A stretch of 64,000 nt of DNA, from the IMG/VR virus record IMGVR_UViG_3300032288_003949, positions 16,926 through 80,925 of that record; one strand, 5' to 3'. Position numbers and translations under genes: made by a program. Positions within the stretch are counted from its first letter, which is position 1. The number at the start of each line of letters is the position of its first letter. The stretch comes from a virus. The notes below the pieces were generated by a model that was not told the origin of the DNA, ran no database searches, and saw nothing but the letters and a program-made list of their open reading frames with translations. Below are positions 54,204 through 62,583 of this stretch, one piece after another.

Positions 54204-55441
54204 CAGGTCCTCTTTCGGTTTAGGCTCTCGTCCAGAGCGTTCATCAGGTCTGCATCGTCTGGCATATCGGCGCTGTCGACGCGGCTGTGCTGGTCGAACC
54301 GAGCAGTCGTCTGGACTTCGTAGAGGTCTTCGACTCGTATGTCGGCTCCCTGCTGTGCCAAGGCTGTCTCCAGTTGCTCCTTTGTCGGACGCTTCGTGCG
54401 GGTGGACTCGCGGTATCCCAGCACACGGTTCGGATCCTTAGCGTGGCGCACTGGGATTGGGCCACGCGCTCCCGCCCAAGCCTTCAGCGCCTTGTCTCGC
54501 TGGTTGACCGCAGCTTTGGCAACGATCTGCTCTGCTGCCCAGCGCTCGGCGGTTTCTTCGTTGGTTATCGCTCCGTCCACTCTCGCTGCGGGGAAGATCG
54601 GGCAGCTTGCCGGTCGTGGGCAGAAGGCGCAGTGTGCTCCTGGAGATGGCGTGAACAGGTATGGTGCTTCTCCATCTTCCAGCGGCCACTTCCCGAGCTC
54701 CCATGTTCTGTCCCAGCGTTCTACGAGGGCGCTCAGTTCTTCTTCGATGTTGGCCATGTCGGTGCGGAAGACTGTCGCTTCTCGGCTCTCGGAGTAGCGC
54801 ACATAGTGTTCGCGCAGCGTCACGCGCTGTATCGACTCGTAGCGTCGCATCACTAGGTAGGCGTAGAACCGCTGCTGGAAGTAGCCGCTGCCGCTTAGGT
54901 CTGTTGCAGGTGGTAGGGACCACGAGTCTTTCCAGTCGATCACGACCGCCCAATCTGGTTCTGGGATGAAGAGCGCGTCCAAGGCTCCTGTGATCGTGCG
55001 CGGCACCTGTCCGATCTCCGGATGCTCGTAGGTGATTTCCGCGTCTAGCCGCTGTTCGATGTCGGCTAGGTATTGGATGTCGAACACATTGTCGTGGGCC
55101 CACTTGACCACTACCCAGCGCAGGTCTTTGACTTGCGAGAAGGGGATGTTCACCACTTCTTCGTCTGGCACATCGTGCTGTCGAAGGCACTCTCGGAGAA
55201 TGGCGAGCGCGTCTTCGGGGTCGATTGTTCCCTCGCCGAATTCTGCCATCTGCGCCAGCGCTTTGGCTGCGAACCGATGGAAGATTTGGCCGCGACCTTG
55301 TGGATGTCCTGACCAGTCTTTCCTGTATTCCTCGTCGAACCGCGACAGCAGGGCGCACTGGTCGAAGGTAGCGAGCCTGCTCTGGCGCAGTTTCGGGAAG
55401 CGCTCTACTGCCTTGGGGTATGGATTGGGCTTATCTGTCAT
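54203..55441 (-). CDS. RecB/Cas4-like PD-(D/E)XK exonuclease
   Basis: A 412-residue protein. LRQSRLATFDQCALLSRFDE (first strand/helix), GQIFHRFAAKALAQM (the motif-I His), TITGALDALFIPEPDWAVVI (motif II Asp) and DWKDSWSLPPATDLSG (D-x-K), then YFQQRFYAYLVMRRY (QxxxY), and a C-terminal Cys cluster (HCAFCPRPASCPIF) typical of Fe-S Cas4/AddB-like nucleases. With RecT just upstream, it forms an exonuclease-annealase pair for recombination. Confidence 0.87.
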   Translation of the reverse strand: MTDKPNPYPKAVERFPKLRQSRLATFDQCALLSRFDEEYRKDWSGHPQGRGQIFHRFAAKALAQMAEFGEGTIDPEDALAILRECLRQHDVPDEEVVNIPFSQVKDLRWVVVKWAHDNVFDIQYLADIEQRLDAEITYEHPEIGQVPRTITGALDALFIPEPDWAVVIDWKDSWSLPPATDLSGSGYFQQRFYAYLVMRRYESIQRVTLREHYVRYSESREATVFRTDMANIEEELSALVERWDRTWELGKWPLEDGEAPYLFTPSPGAHCAFCPRPASCPIFPAARVDGAITNEETAERWAAEQIVAKAAVNQRDKALKAWAGARGPIPVRHAKDPNRVLGYRESTRTKRPTKEQLETALAQQGADIRVEDLYEVQTTARFDQHSRVDSADMPDDADLMNALDESLNRKRT

Positions 55442-56277
55442 TCGACGATTTCAGCGTCGGCGACTTCTTCTCCGATGGCCTCGCGTATCTCGGCAAGCAC
55501 TTCTCTGCGCTTCCCGTCGTCGCCTGCTCCGTGCAGCAGCGCAGCGACCTTGGCTGGCCGCCACTGGTCAGGGTTGGCCGCCTGTGCCTGCTGGATGGCC
55601 TCCTGCAGTTCCTTGGCGAGTTCGGGGTCGTCGCCATAGCTCGGCTCGCTGTTGACCGCCGTAAGGTTTGTCGGCGGGCGCGTGTCCACCTCTGCCTCTC
55701 CGACAATCCCGCTGATGCTGTATGCCTTTCGCAGCGCATAGCTCTCGGCCACCTTCAGGATCATTGAGCTCGGATACTGTTTCCATGTGGGCGACTGCTT
55801 CCGGTATTCGCTCAGCGGGGCGTAGAAGTAGGTTTGGCCCTTGCCCTGTCGCTCCACCATCGACCACGCGCCCACCACTTCGCCGCGAGCTGCTTCGTCG
55901 CCGTAGCTGTGCTTTATGGACCGCTGGCCGTTCTCAAAGCTGGCCTGAAACTCGTCGCCCTTGCGGACCACATCGCCGTCCATGCGAACGAAGTCGGGCT
56001 GCCTGTGCGCGTGTGCCAGCAGACCGTCGCGGGACACGATGATGCTCACTCCGCCGCCGCCCATCTTGGCTGCGTAGGCTTGCTTTGCGAACGGGTCTAG
56101 CTCGTAGCGAGCGCAGACCTCTAGGAACATGACCAGCTCTGCGTCGGTGCAGTCCTTGGCGACGGTCGACTTTATCGCCTGCACTTGCTCCGGCGCGAAG
56201 CCGTAGCGAGCGGGTTGCAGGATTGAGGTGTCGTCTGAGCGAACGACAATGTCTTCGGTGCTGTCGGGCTTATTCAC
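55438..56277 (-). CDS. recT: RecT-family single-strand annealing protein
   Basis: A 279-residue protein from GTG 56277 (GAAGGAGAACCT upstream). The RecT/Bet pattern is visible: VAKDCTDAELVMFLEVCARY, ELDPFAKQAYAAKMGGGGVS, IIVSRDGLLAHAHRQPDFVR, DEAARGEVVGAWSMVERQGK, WKQYPSSMILKVAESYALRK, AYSISGIVGEAE. It anneals complementary single strands during phage recombination. First gene of the operon that runs through exonuclease, methyltransferase, nuclease, initiator and RusA genes. Confidence 0.9.
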   Translation of the reverse strand: MNKPDSTEDIVVRSDDTSILQPARYGFAPEQVQAIKSTVAKDCTDAELVMFLEVCARYELDPFAKQAYAAKMGGGGVSIIVSRDGLLAHAHRQPDFVRMDGDVVRKGDEFQASFENGQRSIKHSYGDEAARGEVVGAWSMVERQGKGQTYFYAPLSEYRKQSPTWKQYPSSMILKVAESYALRKAYSISGIVGEAEVDTRPPTNLTAVNSEPSYGDDPELAKELQEAIQQAQAANPDQWRPAKVAALLHGAGDDGKRREVLAEIREAIGEEVADAEIVE

Positions 56278-56482
56278 AGGTTCTCCTTCAAGTAGTCGGG
56301 TGCAGTAGTGGGGAGGCTAGGTTCCGTGCCGGACGGAACGACAAAGGCCGCCCCGAAGGACGGCCTGTCGACAACCGCGAGGTGTCTGCTGCGCTGTGCA
56401 ACCCGACCAGGGCCCCCTATGAGGGGAGCGCGAGCGACGGTTGTGTTGCCGAGAATACAACTCTCGGCAGCGGAGCCGCGTC
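56278..56482 (-). terminator. Intergenic region with terminator hairpins and recT leader
   Basis: No gene is seen in these 205 bases. Minus-strand hairpins: TGCCGAGA/TCTCGGCA (56469-56447) just after the holin stop, and AGGCCGTCC-TTCG-GGGCGGCCT (56366-56343) followed by TTTGTC, a likely terminator for the lysis genes. A further GTTCCG/CGGAAC hairpin near 56320 precedes the recT ribosome site. A plus-strand CTGTGCAACCCGACCAGGG (~56394) resembles the island leader but has no convincing gene. Confidence 0.5.
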
Positions 56483-56650
56483 CTAACTATTCGGGACGAG
56501 GTATACCGCTATGGCGGTGATCACAGCGACAGCCTCCGCTGCAACTCCAGAATCCAGAACTCCAACCGCGACAGCCAACCCAACGGCTGCGACGAGGAAC
56601 TTCCTGACCGCCTTGACCTTCGGTGCGTTCTCTTTAATCCAATCGAGCAC
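56483..56650 (-). CDS. Holin-like small membrane protein
   Basis: A 55-residue protein from GTG 56650 (GAAAGGAG upstream). A basic start (KENAPKVKAVRKFL) precedes VAAVGLAVAVGVLDSGVAAE and AVAVITAIAVYLVPNS, i.e. two short hydrophobic spans with a turn at LDSG. The layout and the ending YLVPN resemble short actinophage holins. Holins time lysis by permeabilising the membrane. It directly follows the lysozyme gene. The longer in-frame start at 56749 is rejected. Confidence 0.75.
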   Translation of the reverse strand: MLDWIKENAPKVKAVRKFLVAAVGLAVAVGVLDSGVAAEAVAVITAIAVYLVPNS

Positions 56651-56667
56651 TTTGCGTCTACTCCTTT

Positions 56668-57249
56668 CTACTTCGTGGTGAACAGCTTGCCCTCGGCCTT
56701 GCGGCGAGTGACGAGACCTGGGAGTTTCTGGCCGGATGCGTAGACCCACTTGTTGAGTTCGCTCGGCACGGCCTTGTAGTTCCCCCTGTTTAGCTCCTTG
56801 AGCAAGGTGCTGCTGATGAAGGCTCCGTTGCCCACATTGTAGGCGAAGCTCACCAGAGCATCTAGCTGGTTCTGGGTGAGATCGACCTGCACCACATCCA
56901 GAATCACCTGTGCGTTGTCGTCGGCTTCGTTTTGGAGCATCTCCAGCGCTTCAGCCTTGGTCACACCATCTTTCCAGCGTTTCTTGTCGGTTGCGTCGCA
57001 TGGGCCTAGGTGCAGCAGCGTTCCGTAGCCGATGGTGCAGTGGCCGACGGGATCGTTATAGGGCTTGGGATAGAAGCCTTCGAATTCGGCAATCAGTTCA
57101 GCACCTGCCTGCGACAGACCTGTCGGCTGTGCCTGAGCTTCCTTCTCTCGCCTTATCGCCCGCAGCAAGTGTGCGACGCGACGGCGAGCTCGCAGTAGTC
57201 GACGGCGTAGGCGCTGCAGCCGCGACAAACCGCGATCAAGCTTCGTCAT
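56668..57249 (-). CDS. GH24 lysozyme endolysin
   Basis: A 193-residue protein from ATG 57249 (GAAGGAGCT upstream). It has a T4-lysozyme-type (GH24) catalytic domain: LIAEFEGFYPKPYNDPVGHC with catalytic Glu in EFEG, TIGYGTLLHLGPCD (conserved Thr), QLDALVSFAYNVGNGAF and the closing GLVTRRKAEGKLF. The N-terminal 35 residues are a basic helix (RLQRLRRRLLRARRRVAHLL). It cleaves the glycan backbone of peptidoglycan at lysis. Located in the lysis cassette with a peptidase gene upstream and holin downstream; coupled by ATGA. Confidence 0.9.
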   Translation of the reverse strand: MTKLDRGLSRLQRLRRRLLRARRRVAHLLRAIRREKEAQAQPTGLSQAGAELIAEFEGFYPKPYNDPVGHCTIGYGTLLHLGPCDATDKKRWKDGVTKAEALEMLQNEADDNAQVILDVVQVDLTQNQLDALVSFAYNVGNGAFISSTLLKELNRGNYKAVPSELNKWVYASGQKLPGLVTRRKAEGKLFTTK

Positions 57250-57608
57250 AGCTCCTTCTTCGACGGCTTGACCTTCGACGGGTTGAAGGCAAGGTGAAGG
57301 TGATCGTAGTGGCCGGAGCTTCGCCAGATCGGGCCTTCGATCAGCTTGCGCGAGAACCGTAGCCGCAGCCAGAGCGAGAGTTTGTCCAGCTTCGACCAGT
57401 TGCCGTCGTTTGGCACGAAGTCGACTGCGTAGCCTTTCGTGTGCCACGAGTTCGGCGCTCCGCCGATGGCGGCGTTGTGGGCAGGGGTGCGGTAGAGCGA
57501 GGTCATGGTCAGGCCGAACTTGGCAGCGATTCGCTTGCCGTATTCGTATGAAGTCTGCGGGCGTTCGCCGCGAGGGAAAACTCCGCGCCTTTTCCGCTTT
57601 CTGGCCAT
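57246..57608 (-). CDS. M15-like D-Ala-D-Ala peptidase (endolysin)
   Basis: A 120-residue protein from ATG 57608. SLYRTPAHNAAIGGAPNSWH, TKGYAVDFVPNDGN and SSGHYDHLHLAFNP show the M15/VanY zinc ligands (SxH...G.A.D and HLHL). This small peptidase cuts peptide bonds in the wall, complementing the lysozyme. The basic N-terminus (MARKRKRRGVFPRG) lacks a signal peptide, so release depends on the holin. The longer in-frame start at 58016 is rejected because it overlaps the upstream gene. Confidence 0.8.
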   Translation of the reverse strand: MARKRKRRGVFPRGERPQTSYEYGKRIAAKFGLTMTSLYRTPAHNAAIGGAPNSWHTKGYAVDFVPNDGNWSKLDKLSLWLRLRFSRKLIEGPIWRSSGHYDHLHLAFNPSKVKPSKKEL

Positions 57609-57610
57609 AC

Positions 57611-58132
57611 CTACATCATAGGCGGTTCGGGCATCTCGTCGGGGATGAGTCCCGCCAGACGCAAGCTCTGTCTCCATGCGGGTTCGTCTTCTGGCCTTGC
57701 CCCGTTTTCTACCCATTCGCCCCATTCGGTGACCTTCTGATGGTCTGCAACGAAGCAGCGCACATTGCCTGTGTCGCGCTCCACTTCCATGCTTATGTCC
57801 CGCGAGAAGCCCATGCCTGCGAGATATGTGGCGAGCCATCCACGCGGATCCTCTGCTGTGATGATCATGTCGCCGTCGAAGAAGCGCTCGGTGACTTCCT
57901 GCGCCTTGCTCGCTGCGAACGAAAGGAATCCCTGCCCTTGTTTCCACATGACCAGCGTCTTGAAGACCAGCGTCGGCGGTGTGTATTCGAATATCCACTC
58001 GCCGATCTCCGGCCATGTGAAGGTAATACTCTTGCCGTCGTCGTTCGACGCTTCGGGCTTTACGCCGTGGAAGGTGGCCATCGTTCGGGCTTCCTCCAGC
58101 GATCCCTTGCCATGGACTTCTTCAAAGCTCAT
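57611..58132 (-). CDS. Hypothetical protein near tail fibres
   Basis: A 173-residue protein (MSFEEVHGKGSLEEARTMAT). Strands and helices alternate (SITFTWPEIGEWIFEYTPPT, FLSFAASKAQEVTERFFDGD, GWLATYLAGMGFSRDISMEV). It overlaps the fibre gene and precedes the peptidase by 2 bases. A tail-associated or assembly role is possible from position only; no family recognised. Confidence 0.6.
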   Translation of the reverse strand: MSFEEVHGKGSLEEARTMATFHGVKPEASNDDGKSITFTWPEIGEWIFEYTPPTLVFKTLVMWKQGQGFLSFAASKAQEVTERFFDGDMIITAEDPRGWLATYLAGMGFSRDISMEVERDTGNVRCFVADHQKVTEWGEWVENGARPEDEPAWRQSLRLAGLIPDEMPEPPMM

Positions 58133-59448
58133 AGCTTCACCATGTCAAGCTGATAGTCGGCTTGGAGGGTGACTGTTCCGCCGTCGCCAGGGGCTGCGTT
58201 AATTTGGAACTTCATCGTGTCTGTGCTTCCGTCGAAGCTGCTGATGTTGAATAGTTGGACCGTATGATATTGAGAGTCTTCGGAGGTTTCGCCGGTTTGC
58301 GCCACGGCGCGGTCGACTACGGTGCTGTTCTTGAGTAGCCGACCGCGAACATCGCTTCGAACGGCGTTGCTCTGGACGGTGTAGGTGCAGATTGTCAGGT
58401 AAACACCTGCTGTGGTCGGTGTGAGCGTGTCGCCCGCTTGTGTAATCGTGGTGCTGACCGTTACGCTTGGGTTCGTTGCCGACGCGAAGGTTGTGGCAGG
58501 TCGCCTCCTGCTATCTAGGCTTGTGCTGCTCGCTGCGTTTCCCAGCGTAGCGTCGCCCCCGACGACGAAGTAGCTCAGGCGGCTGCCGCTAGAAAGGTAG
58601 TTCTGGTTTGCGCGATTGACTTGTGATCGTGCCGCGAGTTTCAGGCTCTCGCTGCCGTTGAAGGTAGTCAGGCCATGCAGTGGGATGGTGTGGTCTGCCG
58701 TCGTGACGGTCTTAATTTCTCGTTCGCCGCGTCCTCCGATGTCGGCGTAGCCTCCGATGGTGCTGTCGTCTTTCGTGAGCTTGACCGAGATCAGGTCTTC
58801 GTCGGCTCCTGTGTTCACTGCACAGTTTCCCAAGGCCAGAACCGTCGCATTGGCGGGTGGTGTGAGCGTCGCATAGGTGGTGTAGTAGTTGGCCAGTTTG
58901 TTCTGTGTGGTCGTTGTCGCCCCGTTTAGGTAGTCCAGATTGCCTACTGTTGTAGCTGTTGAGCTCAGGGTTCCGAGCGCATTGCCGCCATTCAGCCGGA
59001 TGGCAACCATTCGTGAGTCACCGTAGGTCGCGTCGGACCCAGACACGGCTGTCCCGTTGCCGTCTGTCCAGTAGACATCAAGTGTGATCGATGTTGTCGA
59101 TGCGACTGTTATGAATCCATGTAGCGAGATTGGTTTGCCGGTTCCTGTGCTGGCATATCCCGCATCCGTGCCGCGCTCATCTGAGCGGTAGGCGACGCTC
59201 TCTAGAACGGTGCTGCCGTTGCGAAACGCAACCGTGGCGTAGCATGGCACACTGTTGTCGCTGACATTTCCGAGCGCCGCCCTGCCGATTACAAGCCAAG
59301 TCCCGCTCGTCAGTGAGATCGTGGCTGCGTTTGTCCAGACTCCCGTCGAAACCTTGGCGAAGCTGCTGCCGACCGCTGCGGCTGTCGTAGGCGCGGTTAC
59401 ATAGCTCGCTGGAATCGCGGCAGCAGACGACTCGGCACCGAGTGCCAT
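58129..59448 (-). CDS. Tail-fibre / receptor-binding-like protein
   Basis: A 439-residue Thr/Ser/Ala-rich beta protein. It seems to contain repeated beta-sandwich units, with GTWLVIGRAALGNVSDNSVP, TVLESVAYRSDERGTD, TSITLDVYW in the first, NATVLALGNCAVNTGADEDL in the second, and GVYLTICTYTVQSNAVRSDV, GRLLKNSTVVDRAV in the last; each resembles the TNF/C1q-like heads of phage fibres. It follows the 401-residue fibre gene by 0 bases. Host recognition is inferred. Confidence 0.65.
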   Translation of the reverse strand: MALGAESSAAAIPASYVTAPTTAAAVGSSFAKVSTGVWTNAATISLTSGTWLVIGRAALGNVSDNSVPCYATVAFRNGSTVLESVAYRSDERGTDAGYASTGTGKPISLHGFITVASTTSITLDVYWTDGNGTAVSGSDATYGDSRMVAIRLNGGNALGTLSSTATTVGNLDYLNGATTTTQNKLANYYTTYATLTPPANATVLALGNCAVNTGADEDLISVKLTKDDSTIGGYADIGGRGEREIKTVTTADHTIPLHGLTTFNGSESLKLAARSQVNRANQNYLSSGSRLSYFVVGGDATLGNAASSTSLDSRRRPATTFASATNPSVTVSTTITQAGDTLTPTTAGVYLTICTYTVQSNAVRSDVRGRLLKNSTVVDRAVAQTGETSEDSQYHTVQLFNISSFDGSTDTMKFQINAAPGDGGTVTLQADYQLDMVKL

Positions 59449-60605
59449 CAGGCGAAGATTCCCACTTGCTTCAGGTCGTAGATGACCGTCGCGAGCACTT
59501 GGGCGACTTCGTTCAGCGTCGTAGAATCGATGTCAAGGCTTGTGTCTCGGTCGCCGCTGTCGAATGCTGTTGGGCTGGTGTCTGTGATCGTGTAGGTCGG
59601 GGCAGCGGCTGGTGTTGCTCCGTTTGCGGCGAAGTAGCCTTCGACCTTCAGGTGGGCATCGCCGCCTGAGCTGCCATCGTCGATGGTGAGCGTATTGGCT
59701 GCGCTGCGCCTGATCCGCACATCCGCGCTCGCGGATCCGCTTCCCCACGAAGCTGAGCCGTCGGCAGTGATCGTGAGCCGCCTGTCCGAGTCTCCTGCCA
59801 CCAGAGTGCCAACCGCAGCGGTTGAAGTGCTCGCTCGGCTGACCGTGAGCAGGTCGTCCGTTTGCAGGTTGTTCGCGGCTTGACGATAGAGCGTCACATC
59901 TCCGCCTATCGTGAGTCCTACTCCTGCGGTCGTGTTGCTCAGGTTTATCGTGTCGTTTCCGCCATTGCCGCTAAGCACAAGTCCATCGGTATCGGAGATG
60001 GTCAGGCCGCCTGTCAGCGTTGTATCGCCGTCTGCTTCGACATTCAGCACATTAGTTCCGGTATCGGTTTGCACCTGAAATAGGTCGGCGGTTTGAGATG
60101 ATGCTCCGCGAGCCGTGAGCGCGACCTGTGCGGCTTGGTTCGATGTGGCGAAGATCGGCAGGTCGCTTCTTGTGACGGAGCCGACTGTCGCTCGGAGTGC
60201 GACTATGGCGCTCCCGCTCACATCCACCTCTCCAACCTTTCGGTAGGCAGCCGTTGTGGGCGTTCCAGATGACTTCAGCTCTAGCCCGAAGGTGTAGACG
60301 GTCGGCGAGTCGGGGTCTGGTGTGCCGGAGAAGTCATTGGCGCTCGCTGTTGCATAGATTGACGCGGTTCCGGATGAGATGGCTCCGAGCGATGCCGTGA
60401 CTGTGCTGGTGTTGTAGCGGTAGAGCCCATCGATGGCAATCGCGGCCTGATCGTTGCCCGATCCCGCCGGAACCTCTACAGCGGTTCCACTTGAAGCGAC
60501 TCGCAGCCGGAAGCTGGGAGCTGCCGCGCCGAGCAGTTCTTGAATGGGATCAAAGAAGCCTTCGTGGACTGGATCGCCGTCGTCTAGCGGAAAGTGCTGG
60601 GTCAT
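59448..60605 (-). CDS. Tail-fibre-like structural protein
   Basis: A 385-residue protein from ATG 60605 (TAGGAGACACAAT upstream; coupled by ATGA to the previous gene). It starts MTQHFPLDDGDPVHEGFFDP, then has beta-repeats (GNDTINLSNTTAGVGLTIGG, LLTVSRASTSTAAVGTLVAG, TLTIDDGSSGGDAHLKVEGY) like trimeric fibre shafts. The C-terminal helix (LDIDSTTLNEVAQVLATVIY) may trimerise. It is next to the connector protein, the usual place for a fibre. Confidence 0.68.
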   Translation of the reverse strand: MTQHFPLDDGDPVHEGFFDPIQELLGAAAPSFRLRVASSGTAVEVPAGSGNDQAAIAIDGLYRYNTSTVTASLGAISSGTASIYATASANDFSGTPDPDSPTVYTFGLELKSSGTPTTAAYRKVGEVDVSGSAIVALRATVGSVTRSDLPIFATSNQAAQVALTARGASSQTADLFQVQTDTGTNVLNVEADGDTTLTGGLTISDTDGLVLSGNGGNDTINLSNTTAGVGLTIGGDVTLYRQAANNLQTDDLLTVSRASTSTAAVGTLVAGDSDRRLTITADGSASWGSGSASADVRIRRSAANTLTIDDGSSGGDAHLKVEGYFAANGATPAAAPTYTITDTSPTAFDSGDRDTSLDIDSTTLNEVAQVLATVIYDLKQVGIFA

Positions 60606-61144
60606 ATTGTGTCTCCTACCTCGCTGCCGACGCGGAATCCGCCGACTGTCCATGTGATGTTTGTAGAGCTTGGGTATCCAAAGTCAAGGTGTGCTGGCAG
60701 TGCTCGGCGGAGGTATTCGATCAGGACTCCAGCTCGGTAGTCTGCTGGGTCGACTGGAATGCGGAAGCTTATTTCGTAGCTGCCAGGGTCGTTTTCTGAG
60801 TATCTCCAGTTTGCAGTGCCGATGATGGCAGTTATAATTCCGCCCCAGCCTGTGCCTGCGTTGAGCGTTCGTGACCGCAGTGCCGCGAGCACTACTTCCC
60901 TGCGGCTTGACTCCGATTGTGCGGGGTCAACTGGTAGGTCAAGCCATGTCTCCCAATAGGTCAGGTATTCGCCTGATGTCGTGTCTGGGAACAGTCCCGT
61001 TCGGACTTCGGCCACGAAGTCATCGATTCGGGTTATTTCCCTTGCGACCGCATCGACGAGCGCAGAGATGTAGGGATCATCCTGCTCGTATGGCGGGAGA
61101 TCGGCGAGAAGTTCCTGCCCTTTTGCACTCAGCGTAGTGGCCAT
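60602..61144 (-). CDS. DUF2313-like tail connector (tail protein I/YmfQ-like)
   Basis: A 180-residue protein (MATTLSAKGQELLADLPPYE). EQDDPYISALVDAVAREITR, TGLFPDTTSGEYLTYWETWL, DPAQSESSRREVVLAALRSR and ALPAHLDFGY match the DUF2313 / Mu gp48-YmfQ pattern. In contractile-tailed phages this protein links baseplate to fibre. Located between the baseplate J protein and the fibre genes. A terminator-like hairpin lies upstream at 61154-61178. Confidence 0.78.
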   Translation of the reverse strand: MATTLSAKGQELLADLPPYEQDDPYISALVDAVAREITRIDDFVAEVRTGLFPDTTSGEYLTYWETWLDLPVDPAQSESSRREVVLAALRSRTLNAGTGWGGIITAIIGTANWRYSENDPGSYEISFRIPVDPADYRAGVLIEYLRRALPAHLDFGYPSSTNITWTVGGFRVGSEVGDTI

Positions 61145-61153
61145 GGATAGAGC

Positions 61154-61178
61154 ATAAAGGCGGAGTCGGCACTCCGCC
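61154..61178 (-). terminator. Intrinsic terminator after the baseplate J gene
   Basis: The minus strand has a perfect GGCGGAGT-GCCG-ACTCCGCC stem followed by TTTAT, just after the stop at 61189. The fibre genes downstream may thus be transcribed separately or by read-through. Confidence 0.65.
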
Positions 61179-61188
61179 CAACTGGGTG

Positions 61189-62583
61189 CTAGGCCAGCGT
61201 GATCGTGCCGATTTCAGGCACTTGGCTTGCCGTGACGGTCAGGTTTGTTGCCGACGCGTTGAGCTGCGTGTTGCTCACCGAGTAGATGCCAGGGACTCGG
61301 AACAGTTCTGCTTCGACGCGCTTCAGCAGCACCACGCCGCTTCCAGCTGGTGATTCAGCGCCAGGTGGGTTCTCTCCGCCAGGTGGCAGCCCATTTATGT
61401 AGGCGGTCAGCACTTCTTCGACATCTGCGGTGACATCGATTGTCCCTGCGAGCCCGTCTGTTGAGTAGCCGTCTTGCAGCGACAGCGTCACCGACACATT
61501 GACGGTCAGCGTTGTCGGCGTGGCGACGGTCACCATGGCTCCGACGGGAGCGAGGCCCAAGCCCAGCCCATGCTGGACTACTTGCGTGTTGTCGCTTAGG
61601 TTTCCGGTGTAGGTTGCCGTGCAGCCGGTAAAGGTCGTGCTGCTCAGTCCTGTGTAGTTCACGAGATAGCCGCCCACATAGATGCGGCCTGAGCTAGTGA
61701 AGCCTGTGGTGCTGTCGACCGTGATCGTTCCGGTTGTGCTTAGGTTCGTGATTGCTCCGTTGGTCAGTGTTTCAGCGGAGAATGGGTCTATCAGGGCCTG
61801 CACTTCATCTCGGACTGTTGTGCTGACGGGATTGTTGTCTACATCTGTGATCACCACGCGCACGGTTCCAGCGCCGTCGTAGAGCGGGCCGACTCTGACA
61901 TTTCCGACGCCTGCATAACTGAGCGCCCAGCGCTCGTAGTCGGCCACGGATCCCGATCCTTGTGTTGCCGACCATGCTCGCTTCAGGCGGTCGCGGTAGT
62001 CCTCGTCGGATTCCGTGTCAGAGCCACCCGTGAAGGCTGAGCTGGTCACGCTTGCAAGACCTGCGACGGGCGAGAGAATCAGATCGATGGCGGCGCTTGC
62101 CACATTGCTCGCGGATCCCGACTCTGCTGCCACTGCTGCGACGGTCAGGGTTCCACCTGCGACGGTTCCACCTGCTGTTGTTACGAACGATGGCGGCTCG
62201 TCGTCAGGGTTGTCTTGGGTTACGCCAACTTCTACACCTGCTGGGACAACCGTGCCGTTAGTGCCGGTGAAGGTGACGGTTCCGGTTGCGAAGGTCGGCT
62301 CCTTACGGGGAATGTCAAGCGTCGATCCGTGGTCGTCAAGGTAGTCGCCCCATGAGTATTCGACCAGTGCAGCGGCTGGGATGTCGGTGCTAGCCATGTC
62401 CCAGAGCCGTTCTAGCTCCAGCGCGATGGCGGTGCGGACATCTGCGTAGAAGCTTCCTGGAGTGGTGTCGATGAAGGCTTCATCTTCGGGCTCCACGCCT
62501 GCGTTTACATCGGCATCGATTCGTGCCGTGATGCTGTCGACCGTTTCAGATCGCAGCGGAATAAAGTTCTGGATGTCAGCCAA
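61189..62583 (-). CDS. Baseplate J-like protein
   Basis: A 464-residue protein (starts at a TTG at 62583 that overlaps the previous stop). DDHGSTLDIPRKEPTFATGT, VPAGVEVGVTQDNPDDEPPS, TAGGTVAGGTLTVAAVAAES and SDTESDEDYRDRLKRAWSAT, GSVADYERWALSYAGVGNVR match the baseplate-J/gp47 family (with the characteristic DxDYR). An internal beta-rich insertion (residues ~250-330: STTGTITVDSTTGFTSSGRI) is not usual for the family. It forms the baseplate wedge with gp25-like protein. Confidence 0.88.
   Translation of the reverse strand: MADIQNFIPLRSETVDSITARIDADVNAGVEPEDEAFIDTTPGSFYADVRTAIALELERLWDMASTDIPAAALVEYSWGDYLDDHGSTLDIPRKEPTFATGTVTFTGTNGTVVPAGVEVGVTQDNPDDEPPSFVTTAGGTVAGGTLTVAAVAAESGSASNVASAAIDLILSPVAGLASVTSSAFTGGSDTESDEDYRDRLKRAWSATQGSGSVADYERWALSYAGVGNVRVGPLYDGAGTVRVVITDVDNNPVSTTVRDEVQALIDPFSAETLTNGAITNLSTTGTITVDSTTGFTSSGRIYVGGYLVNYTGLSSTTFTGCTATYTGNLSDNTQVVQHGLGLGLAPVGAMVTVATPTTLTVNVSVTLSLQDGYSTDGLAGTIDVTADVEEVLTAYINGLPPGGENPPGAESPAGSGVVLLKRVEAELFRVPGIYSVSNTQLNASATNLTVTASQVPEIGTITLA

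Noticed and set aside
54438-55358. A 306-residue minus-strand frame overlapping the exonuclease
   Set aside because: Shifted frame of the RecB/Cas4-like gene with extreme Arg/Ser/Pro bias.
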